Below, in pieces: positions 22,856-35,079 of a stretch of 64,000 nucleotides of DNA; within the stretch, counting starts at the first letter, position 1; every line of letters starts with the position of its first letter. Source of the DNA: Athripsodes cinereus (lineage: Eukaryota; Arthropoda; Insecta; Trichoptera; Leptoceridae). Where the stretch lies: positions 31,571,542 through 31,635,541 of the forward strand of contig OX388305.1 in NCBI GenBank assembly GCA_947579605.1, given 5' to 3'. The notes under the pieces are model-generated. The model worked only from the letters and a program-made list of their open reading frames with translations, made no database searches and was not told the DNA's origin. The position numbers were made by a program, and so were the translations under genes.

Positions 22856-25471
22856 CTAATGAATTAGGTACATACTAGTTAGGTATATTTATATATACCG
22901 CGTGTACGTGGTGATACATCAATGTGAACTTCCTTAAGGATAGCATGATACAGAGTCTCGATGCTTACGAATCGACACAGGCTGGTTAAGAGTACTCTTT
23001 ACACCCGGGTAACATTCCCAATTCCTCTATATCATGCTTGTCACATGTATCAGAATTTTTTGAAAGTTGTATATATACTATATTTTTCAAATATTTTTTC
23101 ACATGGAACATGTTTTCCTATACTGTGTCCCTCTATCGAAGTTCTGTTTAAACACACAATATTTGAAGCCTCCATCTTTATATTCAACATTGTACATTTG
23201 AATAGATGGCGCTTTAAGCGTATTATGCCAAATATTTTAGTCAAATATTGTTGTCTATACTATAACCAGTTGAATATATGATTATTGTATGTAACACAGT
23301 CTGTTGTGTTGAAAACTGGATTTTCACTTACTCAGAAGTGTGGATGTCAATCAAATTAAGTTTTGAACTACTATAGATGAACTCGCACACATTGAAATGC
23401 TCAGAAAAATGGACATTAATATTTTGTCCAGACTGAGGATCGAACCCACGACCCCTCGCTTGTCAAGCGAGTGTGTTAACCACTAGTCCAACCTAATGAA
23501 TTAGGTACATACTAGTTAGGTATATTTATATATACCGCGTGTACGTGGTGATACATCAATGTGAACTTCCTTAAGGATAGCATGATACAGAGTCTCGATG
23601 CTTACGAATCGACACAGGCTGGTTAAGAGTACTCTTTACACCCGGGTAACATTCCCAATTCCTCTATATCATGCTTGTCACATGTATCAGAATTTTTTGA
23701 AAGTTGTATATATACTATATTTTTCAAATATTTTTTCACATGGAACATGTTTTCCTATACTGTGTCCCTCTATCGAAGTTCTGTTTAAACACACAATATT
23801 TGAAGCCTCCATCTTTATATTCAACATTGTACATTTGAATAGATGGCGCTTTAAGCGTATTATGCCAAATATTTTAGTCAAATATTGTTGTCTATACTAT
23901 AACCAGTTGAATATATGATTATTGTATGTAACACAGTCTGTTGTGTTGAAAACTGGATTTTCACTTACTCAGAAGTGTGGATGTCAATCAAATTAAGTTT
24001 TGAACTACTATAGATGAACTCGCACACATTGAAATGCTCAGAAAAATGGACATTAATATTTTGTCCAGACTGAGGATCGAACCCACGACCCCTCGCTTGT
24101 CAAGCGAGTGTGTTAACCACTAGTCCAACCTAATGAATTAGGTACATACTAGTTAGGTATATTTATATATACCGCGTGTACGTGGTGATACATCAATGTG
24201 AACTTCCTTAAGGATAGCATGATACAGAGTCTCGATGCTTACGAATCGACACAGGCTGGTTAAGAGTACTCTTTACACCCGGGTAACATTCCCAATTCCT
24301 CTATATCATGCTTGTCACATGTATCAGAATTTTTTGAAAGTTGTATATATACTATATTTTTCAAATATTTTTTCACATGGAACATGTTTTCCTATACTGT
24401 GTCCCTCTATCGAAGTTCTGTTTAAACACACAATATTTGAAGCCTCCATCTTTATATTCAACATTGTACATTTGAATAGATGGCGCTTTAAGCGTATTAT
24501 GCCAAATATTTTAGTCAAATATTGTTGTCTATACTATAACCAGTTGAATATATGATTATTGTATGTAACACAGTCTGTTGTGTTGAAAACTGGATTTTCA
24601 CTTACTCAGAAGTGTGGATGTCAATCAAATTAAGTTTTGAACTACTATAGATGAACTCGCACACATTGAAATGCTCAGAAAAATGGACATTAATATTTTG
24701 TCCAGACTGAGGATCGAACCCACGACCCCTCGCTTGTCAAGCGAGTGTGTTAACCACTAGTCCAACCTAATGAATTAGGTACATACTAGTTAGGTATATT
24801 TATATATACCGCGTGTACGTGGTGATACATCAATGTGAACTTCCTTAAGGATAGCATGATACAGAGTCTCGATGCTTACGAATCGACACAGGCTGGTTAA
24901 GAGTACTCTTTACACCCGGGTAACATTCCCAATTCCTCTATATCATGCTTGTCACATGTATCAGAATTTTTTGAAAGTTGTATATATACTATATTTTTCA
25001 AATATTTTTTCACATGGAACATGTTTTCCTATACTGTGTCCCTCTATCGAAGTTCTGTTTAAACACACAATATTTGAAGCCTCCATCTTTATATTCAACA
25101 TTGTACATTTGAATAGATGGCGCTTTAAGCGTATTATGCCAAATATTTTAGTCAAATATTGTTGTCTATACTATAACCAGTTGAATATATGATTATTGTA
25201 TGTAACACAGTCTGTTGTGTTGAAAACTGGATTTTCACTTACTCAGAAGTGTGGATGTCAATCAAATTAAGTTTTGAACTACTATAGATGAACTCGCACA
25301 CATTGAAATGCTCAGAAAAATGGACATTAATATTTTGTCCAGACTGAGGATCGAACCCACGACCCCTCGCTTGTCAAGCGAGGGGTCGTGGGTTCGATCG
25401 TGGGTTTGATCGTATACACGTACACGCGGTATATATAAATATACCTAACTAGTATGTACCTAATTCATTAG

Positions 25472-25538
25472 GTTGGACTAGTGGTTAACACACTCGCTTG
25501 ACAAGCGAGGGGTCGTGGGTTCGATCCTCAGTCTGGAC
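25472..25538 (+). ncRNA. tRNA-Val-like sequence in the inverted terminal unit
   Basis: The same module as in the tandem units but on the plus strand, in the inverted partial unit. Only 48 bp downstream of the 'cgacccctcgcttgtcaagc' palindrome region, a truncated module is fused head-on with its complement. Confidence 0.6.
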
Positions 25539-26218
25539 AAAATATTAATGTCCATTTTTCTGAGCATTTCAATGTGTGCGAGTTCATCTATAGTAGTTCA
25601 AAACTTAATGTTATCAGACATCAATTATTATTTGTTTGCCATTTGGGATTAGCGGATAAAACAAATCGTTGACAATAGAAAATAAATTTACTCTAGTACA
25701 ATAAGGACAAAGCGATAAAATTAAAATATGCCATGTGTTTCATGTTTAAACGTGGTCAACGTAAATGCCGTAAAAAAGTTGTGAACTTTTGATAGATTGA
25801 AGATTTTGTGGTAATAAATATATGTACATAACATTATTATTTCATTCTTTTGTGTAAAATATCTTGTTTTCAAAGGTTTTCCTTAAGAAAAATTGAATTA
25901 GTTTATTATTGCTGCTCAACGGGTGAGTTTATCGAAATATTGTTTTTACTTCCAGATGGCTTCTCGGTAGAGATATGGAGAAATTAAATTACAATTAATC
26001 GTCAATCGATTGATAAATAATTTGATATACGCAAGCATCAACAGCATCCGATACAATGAAATCAGAGTAAACAAATAGTACGTGATACCGCATTAGTCTT
26101 AAATTCGCTGTTTTTGGTTGAGATAAGTTTCACCATGAGCCCCCTCCTATTCAGAATTTACTATTCATCTGCTAGTAGTAGTAGTTGTAGATGAATAGTA
26201 AGTTATAGTTTAAGGAAA

Positions 26219-26337
26219 GTAGTTTTATACCATCTCTGCAATCCTACAAGTGGCTTAGCCAGTATAACAATCACATGTAATAAACATGCAGTTGCTTTCT
26301 TCGTGCCAACTGAAAAATAAGACATTAATGTTGGGCG
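26219..26337 (-). repeat. SINE-A family, diverged copy
   Basis: Minus-strand copy: 'cctacaagtgg', 'cacatgtaataaacatgcag' and 'ttcgtgccaact' correspond to SINE-A positions about 130-235. Strongly diverged. Confidence 0.5.
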
Positions 26338-26389
26338 GAAAATTTTGACATGGTGCTAAAGGGACCCTTTACATTCTTTTAGTACTGAA

Positions 26390-26590
26390 GAAAAAGAATT
26401 TATGTGTCTATATTTATTTATTATTGTGTCTTGGCTTTTCAATTTATTTTTGTATGTTGTGTTTGTTACGCCCTTTCAATTGTATTAATGTTTTCCTATT
26501 TGTTGTATTATTGTAATGTTTATGAACCCAAGTGTCCTGCAAAGGATCTACGGGGGATGTTATTTGTTATTGAATAAAGAATAAACTTTG
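26390..26590 (+). repeat. Possible LINE 3' UTR tail
   Basis: A T-rich segment is followed by 'aagtgtcctgcaaaggatct', 'acgggggatgttatttg' and two aataaa-type signals, an arrangement typical of LINE 3' ends. No coding part is attached, and no second copy was found in the window. Confidence 0.35.
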
Positions 26591-26593
26591 GCG

Positions 26594-26705
26594 TCGAATT
26601 TAAGATGCAAAATGTGTTTATTTCTGGTAGTGCCAGCATTTTGCAGGACTCTCAAAAACTTACGCAAAAAAATGGGAGACCAATTCTTTGGGAGGAATGC
26701 TCCAC
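26594..26705 (-). repeat. SINE-A family, 5'-half copy
   Basis: The complement reads as the SINE-A head: 'ggagcat.cc', 'caaagaattggtctcccat', 'taagttttgagagtcctgca' and 'gcatcttaaattcg'. It lacks the 3' half. Confidence 0.6.
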
Positions 26706-26991
26706 CAAAAAGTAATACTGACATTACAGTACATAATATACATACCTACCTATTATTATTATATAATTGCGCTTAAAATAAACCTTCTACAGTGTAAAGT
26801 AATTATTGATTATAATGGCATTAGATTAGCTGTTAGTTAGATTGATAATATAAGTCTGATTACATTGTATTCGAATATAGCTATTTTCTAATTGATATTA
26901 AGTCTACTTGACGGTTAGTTTTTAATTACAAATCGATTACGAATGTAATCGATTGATGTCCATCTCTGTTTACTAGTTAAGTATATCTACA

Positions 26992-27161
26992 CAGTGGCGG
27001 AAACTTATGGGAGGGGGCGCTCCCCCCTACCCCCTTTGAGGTGCCTATTGACGTGACTATGCATGTGACTTGATTATTTTTTATTACGATAAAAGTAAAG
27101 GTACCTAGCTCAAGATATCTTTAGCGTTTCCCCGTTGAGTTTTTTTCTGAATCCGTCACTG
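26992..27161. mobile_element. hAT-type MITE, 170 bp (family 4)
   Basis: Starts 'cagtggcggaaacttatggg' with a G/C-rich block and ends 'tccgtcactg', inverted ends with one mismatch. CAGTGGCG is a common hAT terminus. The flanking octamers 'tatctaca' and 'catctaaa' agree at 6 of 8 positions, a decayed 8-bp duplication. Confidence 0.6.
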
Positions 27162-27719
27162 CATCTAAAAATATATAGATTTAGTTTTTAGGTTTGATAT
27201 GTTTTGAAATGATACTCAGCTGAATAATCCTATTTCTTACTTGTATTGGTTGATTGTATAATTGTATTTGTTAAATAAATAAATACGAAATGTAAATACA
27301 CTTGTAATATTTTTAGATGGTCATTATTGACAAAAAGTTCACGACCTTACAGGTACGCCTTGAAATAAGTTTGTACAAATATAAACCTGCATTGGTATAA
27401 GAAAATTTCAGTTTGATAGAAAAATATAAACATGTTCCGACTAGAATAATAATATTCGATCATAATAATAAAGTTGAGATAATTGTTACTACGTTTTCGT
27501 GGAATATTTGGTAATTCAATAAACAAATCTGACTGACAATATCAACAAGCCAACATTATTTTATCAAAATTGATTTCTTCCGCTTTCAATAATATCGATG
27601 GACAAATTTCAGAGAATAACAAATGGATTTGAACGATTATTATTTTAATAAATTTTACTGTAGATTGATGATAAGTAAGTGAGTATTAAATATATTATTT
27701 ATCTTGGCCCGAGCGTTGC

Positions 27720-28260
27720 TGAAATATCTTACTTTAATATGAAGAATATAAAATACGATACGATACGATATGTTTTGGTTTTAATTTGTAATTTTATATG
27801 ATGCAATGTGTTTTGTTTTTATTTTATGATTTGATATGATGTAGTATGTTATAATTTTATTTTATTTTATAATTTGATATGATACGGTGTATTTTTATTT
27901 TTTTTATTTTATAATTTTATGTGGTGTGCTGTAAATTTATTTTATGGTTTGATATGATTCAATATGTTTTATTTTTATTTTATGATTTGACATGATGAAT
28001 GTGCTGTAATTTTATTCTATAATTTGACATGACAGTGTGTTTTATTTTTATTTTGAAATTCGATGTGATGCAGTGTATTGTAACTTTATTTTATGGTTAG
28101 ATATGATACAGTTTTTATTTTATGATTTGACATGATGCTGTTGATATGTTGTAATTTTATTATGTGGTTTATGTGACACTATGTGTTTAATTTTTATTTT
28201 TATAATTTGAAGTGATGCAGTATATTTTGTTTTTGTTTTGATTTTAATTTGATACGATGG
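27720..28260. repeat. Degenerate AT-rich minisatellite
   Basis: Roughly ten imperfect copies of a 45-60 bp motif containing 'tttatttttattttatgatt' and 'tgatatgatgca.tgt'. Unit length and sequence vary, so it is old. Confidence 0.6.
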
Positions 28261-28261
28261 T

Positions 28262-28350
28262 GGTGTTGTACAATTGTTGTTTATAACTATGTATTAAAGG
28301 CGTAAGCCGTATGTATTGTTATAAATAAATAAATAAATAAATAATAAAAT
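28262..28350 (+). repeat. Possible LINE 3' end with (AATA)n tail
   Basis: 'aaggcgtaagccgtatgtat' is followed by (aaat)n, a typical LINE 3' end. It lies between the minisatellite and an unrelated LINE C-terminal fragment. Confidence 0.4.
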
Positions 28351-28359
28351 ACCCTACAA

Positions 28360-28700
28360 CCTCGTCAAAAAGCGTAAGGAGAATTGTGTAGGCAGGAACT
28401 TGGCGACAATCCATGTATGATGCCATCCGAAAGCACAAACATTGTGCATAGTCTGAGCTTCCTCACGTGGAAGACACTGAACAGACTAAGAGTTGGGGTG
28501 ACTAGGTGCAGAAGTAACCAGCGGAAGTGGGGCTTTTTGGATAAAGAGGACACTAGCTGCGACTGCGGGGAGGAGCAGAGTGATTCTCACTAACTGCAAT
28601 GTACGCTGATGCGGAATGCATGTAATGTGAGTGATCTGATGATGGCGAGTGACAAGGCGTTATACGTCGCTACATACTGGAGTGGCAAGGTCTAAAGTTC
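28360..28700 (+). pseudogene. LINE ORF2 C-terminal fragment with zinc knuckle
   Basis: Reads FLTWKTLNRLRVGVTRCRSN, then KWGFLDKEDTSCDCGEEQSDSH followed by a stop, then LQCTLMRNACNVSDL and YVATYWSGK. This is the R(T/K)W..LNRLR.G..RC...KWG....CDCG..Q...H....C pattern at the ends of many insect LINE RT proteins. One in-frame stop breaks the knuckle, and no upstream RT domain is present. Confidence 0.7.
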
Positions 28701-30203
28701 GGACCCGAAAAGTAAGTATGAAAAATCTTATTCAAAAATTATTATAACATACATAATATGCACGTGTATACAATTAAATATTTACGCAATTAAATTCGCT
28801 TTTTGAAAATAAGTGATATATCCACCCGTTTCCGTAATTGTATGTTATTGCGTGTAGGAAATAATAATATCTCTCGTCTATGATAAATTTAAGTATATTA
28901 TACTTAGGTACGTTATGAACAACCTCGTGGCCGAAGTCTATCTCCTGTGGTGATTCAACGTTCAGTTTTCAAATCATTGAAAGTGGATTCATGCGGTGAA
29001 AATATTATTAAGTTATGTTATTTCATGAATATACATATATATTTTACGTGCCTTTACGAGTATGTTGTCTCCTCGTTTCTCAATGAGTAGGTAGGTACAT
29101 ACCTACTAAGTAATCAACTAGACTAGGACACTGTATGAAATGAATGTATTGGTGAACAATGCATTCAAATCTTCCAAATATGTATTGGTGTAAATTATTG
29201 TCGTGTATTCTCTTCTTCACAGTCAGTTCCTCAATTCTGAAAATTTCTACCAATATATTATCATGATGTTGTCTAGCATCTGCATCCATGTATTTCGATT
29301 CTCTACCTACGTACGTCCAATCCTATATGTAGGTATTACATGTAGTTTAATACAATGATATTACCTAACCTCTTTCACCTGGTCACTCCATCTCATAGGT
29401 TTCGAACTCTTCAACGTCTTCTCTTCACTGTATTAGTTATTAACGATCTCTCTCAGTTGTCTACTGGTTCTCCGTGCAATAGTCAAGAGAAACGAAGGAT
29501 GCATTGACTGCAAATAATCAAGAGTTACGTGTAAATGTTCATCTTTCTAGATACAGGTTCTTAGATCTATCCAGGAATCTATATGGAATAATCTCCCCCA
29601 ACACTACATAACATACAACTTTGCAATCTTCGAATGATCAGGTATACTGTTCTGTGTAATAATAATTATAGTTAGATATTGACACAATGTCATACTAAAG
29701 ATGTTTTATTAATGCGTTGCACTTTATGAAATTGTAAACGATGAAAAAATAATATTCAGATATTATAATATTTGATGAAGTCCAGTTGGAGATCAAAATG
29801 AGATCCATATAAGTTTTTTCTCATCAGTAAGTTGGTTTGCTACACGTGTGTGTTTACTGTTTGAGATTATTAACTAAACCATGACATCAAAAACTAATGA
29901 TATTTACAACGCAGCGAGATTCCTCCCCAGGAGCTGTTCAAATTATATTTATAGGCTATCATTATAAACCCACGAGTTTATGCGAGTCACTCCGCACGAT
30001 TCGTGTATTTTATTTTTCTCAAAAATAAATTTACCTAATCTGTTAAGCACTTATGTAGATTAAAATCATACACACAGTGCTTAGTGCTTACTTACATGTT
30101 TACACAATTTATTCTTGTTTTGATTCACGTGTCACTGTATTTTACTAAGATGTATTATCTCCCTTTATACTATAGGTAGAAATTTATTTAGAACTAATTT
30201 AAT
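28701..30203. other. AT-rich intergenic DNA, no feature seen
   Basis: No coding exon, RNA gene or recognised repeat. Confidence 0.4.
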
Positions 30204-30284
30204 GTGATGATCGGTAGCCATCTGATGATCTCGGATTTTCAATCGAGAGACCCGACTTTGATTGATTGCTTGACAACATGTATA

Positions 30285-30560
30285 GACATGTTGTCAAGCA
30301 TCAAGATTGGGAAAGTTTCGCATCTGGGCCATGATCTGCGTAGGGATAAATACCACCTTCTCCAACTGTTATTAAAGGAGAAAATTGAGAGACGCCGAGA
30401 ACTTGATAGGAGACAGACGTCTTAGCTGCGAAACATACGGGAGTAGACCGGCATCCAAAGTGTGGGAGAGCTGTTCAAGTTCGCCGAATTAATCGCTTAC
30501 GTCGGAGGGACCCGACAAGGCACTTGAAGAACAGAAGATATAGATAGTAAGAGATGCATT
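30285..30560 (+). pseudogene. LINE (RTE/BovB-like) C-terminal fragment
   Basis: Reads KIGKVSHLGHDLRRDKYHLL, then LLKEKIERRRELDRRQTS, a stop, LRNIRE, a stop, TGIQSVGELFKFAE. This matches the K..(F/Y)LGHVLR..KY.LLQLI.EGKI.GRR..GRR..SWL..IR.W pattern of RTE/BovB-like LINE C-termini. At least two stops make it a fossil. Confidence 0.65.
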
Positions 30561-30569
30561 TACAAAGTC

Positions 30570-30915
30570 TGCATGAGGTCGGTAATGACTTCAGTGTCGA
30601 AAAGCGAGCAGACACAACAAGCATAAAATATCTTTTTGAACATCTTAGATGAATACTCTACGTGCAATCGCCAGCGAATCCTTAAGAGACAGCTTCAGGG
30701 ATACTGAAATAAGAAACATATGTGGAACTGAAGATATTGTCCGATGGAGAAGAAAGACAAGGCTGTGTTGAAGGGTCCATGTGAATAGAATAGCGCACGA
30801 CGTCGCGAACGACACACCACGAGGCTACCGATTACTAGAAAGACCATTTAAAAGATGTAAGGACAGCTAGTTCTAAGCGTCACAGGAGGAGTCTGATTTG
30901 GAACAAATAGATTGA
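30570..30915 (+). pseudogene. Second degenerate LINE C-terminal fragment
   Basis: Reads MNTLRAIASESLRDSFRDTE, IRNICGTEDIVRWRRKTRL, a stop, HVNRIAHDV and later RPFKRCKDS. The pattern EM.TLRAI.G.SLRDR.R...IR..C...D.VRW.R.RR..W..HV.RM...RPPKRW.DS is common in arthropod LINE proteins. Stops and frameshifts are present. It may belong to a different element from 30285-30560. Confidence 0.6.
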
Positions 30916-31722
30916 TGACTTGCTACAAGTAGAAAAAGGTTATTACTTTGAAATCTCAATACACTTGGTAAAACTGGAAGATTTCTATTATATTTAAAAA
31001 AAATCCTCGAAACTACCTAAAAAAAAAATAATAAAAGAAATGTTACCATACTCATTTCTTTATAATTTATTGAACAGTTAGGTGTCCTTAATTACTCGCA
31101 AATGAGTGGATGACCTTAAAAAGAAAATAATAGAACAGCTAACTATTGGTAATTAATTATATACAAACAAAATCATATTTATAATCATAATAATAACAAA
31201 CATATTATTACACAAGAGACATATTCAAGGTTTCTAATAATGTATTAAAACGAAAAAGCTATATTCGTATATTATTTACCTTCTTACGTAAAAACCAAAA
31301 CAAGGCTTCTGAAAAAATCAAAGAATAAAAAATAAATAGATTTATATAATTCCAAGGAGTTCTTACCGAAATAGGTAAACGTGACCTTTATAAGGAAAAG
31401 TTTAAATTATTATTCAATCGCATCGTAACATAAAATGTAACAATTACACCAAATGAAAACAATGAAATGGTTGCGTAATTGTAAGACTTATATATTATGT
31501 ACTTAAGCTCGGGTACTAGGGAGGGTTTAGTCAGGGTTGCAAGATGTAGGTACCTACCTAGTAATTAATGGGAAACAATACTTCACAAACAGATGGTTTG
31601 CAAGTAATACTTATTTATGTTGTCATGTAAGTTATGCTTATAAAATAATACGGAAAGTTTGTCTGAATGTCTTTTTAATAAGATTAAATATCTGTAATGG
31701 CTAACCATAAGTTTTTTTTTAT

Positions 31723-31867
31723 TTGGGTTAGTAAGGAGAGATCGCGCCTTTGCGATAAACTCGCCCTCTGTTTATTTAATGTATTTAATTTGAATATATA
31801 CCTTTTATGTAATTGTTTGTTATCAATGAACAGTGAAGAATGAAGAAATAAATAAAATAAATAAACC
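31723..31867 (+). repeat. LINE-tail repeat ('gcgataaactcgcc' family)
   Basis: 'tgggttagtaaggagagatc', 'gcgataaactcgccctctg', spacer, 'tgttatcaatgaacagtgaa' and (aaat)n. This is the full arrangement in plus orientation. Confidence 0.7.
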
Positions 31868-31869
31868 TA

Positions 31870-32990
31870 TCTGCATTTCCGAATATTTTATATTTATTTA
31901 TAATTTTGTGTAAATGTATTGCTGTGCTTTATATTATATGCTCTGGTGTGAATAAATAAATATTCGATCGAACAAGCAGGCACGCACTATTTTGTAACAA
32001 TGTATGAATCAAAGAATGTGATATTTACTTGACAATAAAAAAATTACAATTTTTTTTTGTACACAATTCACAATTTCCACTGAACGGGCACGTGTAATAA
32101 AAAAAAACATATGTACCTAAGAGTGATACTAAAAGCAGAAAGTTAGTGAGGGGTATAATTTATTATCAAAATATAAGTTCACTTATTTAGGTACATATCA
32201 ACTATGAAAATCTATATTACGGTGCGATACTTATCCTAGTTATGAATCTAGATTTAACTTATTATTGGTTTTTGTGAAAAATGTGTTCACCCAGGACAAA
32301 CAATGCCAGATACCTAATTGAGTTAAGGTAGAATAGGTAATGGTAATGTTGTCAGTTGTCACACAATAAGAATAAAAACGTTTTGTTTACAGTCTGCAAG
32401 TATTGGTTTTTTAAATGTCACCTTATTCAACCGAGTAGGAACCCTCCAGAACTGTATTAACATATTATCTAAAACAATGTAGCTACAATAAACAGACATC
32501 TATCTATTTAAGTAAACATCGACATATTATCTACAATTAAATATTTGGAAGGTGAATCGAGAAATAGTCTATTCTTGTCTTATTAAATAGAATAGTTTTT
32601 ACTGTAACAAAACAGTATAATATAAATAAGCAATACATTTTATTATCTATTTTATACCAATTTTCCGCTGAAAGTTCTCAAAAGAACATGTTGAAGTTTT
32701 TTTTTGTATGTACATAGACTAAGTATGATGAAGTAAATGTTTATCAAAATACACGAGATGATAATTGAGATTATAGAATAAACAAGATAATTAGGTATCA
32801 TTCAAGTCAATTTTTTTCAAAAGGAAATATTTTTTTAATTTAGTTGTTTACATTAAAGGTATGTTTTCAATGTATATAAAGGGTAAAAATGTGTATGAAA
32901 GACTTATTTTAAATGTCGAAATTTGAAGACTTGTGACATTTATTATGAAATTAATACCTCCTATAGTAAATTTTTTATCAAAAACAATAG
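31870..32990. other. AT-rich intergenic DNA, no feature seen
   Basis: No supported gene or repeat boundaries in this stretch. Confidence 0.4.
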
Positions 32991-32998
32991 GTAAGTAG

Positions 32999-33438
32999 CA
33001 GTGGCGGGACTAGACTTTTGGTATTGGGCATGCGGTTTCTGTAGGTACAGTAGGTAGAATTTATTATAATTATGTTAGAAATCAATTGTTGGCCAAAAGT
33101 TTCATTTTTTTCTGTCCACAATTATCCAGATATCCTCTTTTCAAATATACCGTTTAAATTACACCAACATTTGAACAAAATAAATATCATAGGATAAAAA
33201 AGGTGACTCAAGATGCAAAGAGGTGGAAATGGGAAAGAACTATTTTTGGGGTCATACTAATGCATCTATGGTAACCATTGAACTGAAATTTGCAAAAGAT
33301 TTGCTTGATATCGTTTGGCGGAAGATTAAAATCAATTTATACTTGCTTCGTAGTTTTTTAGATATTTTGTTTCGGAAATTAGAGATTTACTCCTTGGGCA
33401 TGCATTGCTTTTTTGCTTGTATGGAAGGCACGCCACTG
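32999..33438. mobile_element. hAT-type MITE, 440 bp, exact 8-bp target duplication
   Basis: Ends 'cagtggcggg' and 'cacgccactg' are inverted with one mismatch. The exact 8-bp direct repeat 'gtaagtag' flanks both sides (32991-32998 and 33439-33446). Both are hAT hallmarks. An 83-codon frame inside (33223-33474) runs past the element's end, so it is not an element gene. Confidence 0.85.
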
Positions 33439-33602
33439 GTAAGTAGGTACTTGACCTTTAATATGTTTTTATAAAGATTTCTTTACTCAAAATTTTATAA
33501 ACAAAATTAAAAAATGATGTTTGTTACCCACTCCAAGTGTATTGATGTAAATAGAACACAAAGGATAATAACAGGTAGGTAGAGAAATTATATGTATGAT
33601 AA

Positions 33603-34139
33603 TGTGGTGTTCTCACTTTGGCGAATATCGCTAGGGCACCAAAATATCACCAGCCATTTGAACCGTGTGAACAAAATGACAGCTAGTCTGAAACGATAAA
33701 AACCAGTAGAAACGATATCGTCTCGAGTTGACCACCTTCCAACTTTCTCGGCCGATTGAACGATTTGCACATGCGCAGATATGCGCGGCATTTATATCTA
33801 TGGTAAAAGCTTTATAACCTTTAAATTTTATAATGTTTCCCGCTTCGTGACAGCTGTTATCTTTTTTGTTGGTTTGTGGCGTTTGTTTCCTTAATTAAAA
33901 GGCGCCTTATAACCTCTACTATAACATTTTCGACTAAAAATAAACACTTCGCGATCTCCATCTCGACGCCATTTTGAAAACAGTGTCAAAATCAAAGCGC
34001 ATCTGACAGATCGTTTCTATATCGGTGGACTTGTGTGAACAGGTGTGACGATCAAAGGGCGTACGGCGAATTTTGTTTTTTCGCCTGGCGTTATATTTTG
34101 AAATTCGGCTGGCGATATTCGCCAAATGTGAACACCCCA
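33603..34139 (-). mobile_element. PIF/Harbinger MITE, 537 bp, copy 1
   Basis: Inverse orientation copy of 41114-41652. Inverted ends 'tgtggtgttctcactttggc' and complement with a few mismatches. Flanked by TAA on both sides (33600-33602 and 34140-34142). The interior carries the decayed start of a reading frame on the minus strand (see copy 2). Confidence 0.88.
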
Positions 34140-34279
34140 TAAGACTTCACCACTTTTTACTAGATTTTGAATAATTTCTTGAATACACTTCAATATATAT
34201 ATATATATATAATCGTATGGCGTGTCAGGCGCTATAAATCATAAAAATCATTAAAAACCAAAATCATTTAAAAAAAATG

Positions 34280-34365
34280 TCAAAAAGATAAAATTGTAAA
34301 AAAAATTACAAAAAGATAAAATTGTAAAAAAATTACAGTAAGATAAAATTGTAAAATAAAATACA
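34280..34365. repeat. Tandem repeat, about 28-bp unit, 3 copies
   Basis: Three copies of 'agataaaattgtaaaa' followed by a-rich spacer and 'ttac'. The preceding (ta)n at 34195-34212 is a simple microsatellite. Confidence 0.6.
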
Positions 34366-35079
34366 ATTACAATATATTTAAAATTTATAAAATGACTCTA
34401 GTATCCCTCAGCCAAATTCTGGCTTCGGTTGTCAAAATACTAAAATCTTCCATCACACCGTGGAACCTATAAATAGAATACACTCCAATACATCTGTTAC
34501 AAGGAAAACTTTTCATTAAAAAGATTTTTTTTTTAATACAGAATGGTTCTCGCAAAATTTCTCTCAAAAATATTTGTGTCCCGTACGTATGTTATAAATT
34601 TTGGGTAAAAAGTAATTTATGTTACTAGGTCACATTATATGAAATAAGGGACATGGAAATTAAATTTATAATTTGAAACCTGTCACAAACAATTAAAAAA
34701 TGCGCAGATTATTTATTCGCGATTTTATAAACAAGTGTCACCGGATACAAATAGCCAATTATATTGTATCAACCTCAATATACCTACATTATTTAAAAAT
34801 CCTTGGCATAATTACTTGTGAAGGGTCCAAACATAACCCTCGGTATTTCCAAAATACGATCGAAAATCAGAGTAGATTTATCTAGACATGTAAAAATTGA
34901 ATATGTTGTATAGGCTTCAGAGCAGTTTGAATGAAAAAATTAATTAATTAATATACCATTTTAATTAAATATTGTGAGAAATATTATCATCAATATTAAT
35001 ATTTTTTATGTGTGTGTGCTTTAAATGAATAAATATTTTTACTACATAACTATTTAAGTTGATTATTTCAGATGATTAC

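Larger units (their letters stand above)
22646..25607. repeat. 637-bp tandem array with terminal inverted partial unit, flanked by 12-bp direct repeat
   Basis: Four complete units start at 22646, 23283, 23920 and 24557 (period 637) and appear identical by eye. A fifth starts at 25194 and stops in the tRNA-like module near 25382. There the sequence turns round through a perfect palindrome and runs back as an inverted partial unit to 25607. The 12-mer 'atgttatcagac' lies immediately outside both ends (22634-22645 and 25608-25619), as if the whole array were inserted in one event. Each unit holds a tRNA-Val-like sequence (minus strand). The 106-aa frame repeated in each unit resembles no known protein and is probably fortuitous. 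Confidence 0.93.

Noticed and set aside
22961..25192. A 106-aa open frame repeated identically in four units of the 637-bp array
   Set aside because: It repeats only because the DNA unit repeats. There is no domain resemblance, AT-driven composition and no second independent copy to show protein-level constraint.
22646..25607. Hammerhead motif in the 637-bp unit
   Set aside because: 'ctgagga' occurs before 'tcgaaccc', but no stem II followed by GAAA exists on either strand.
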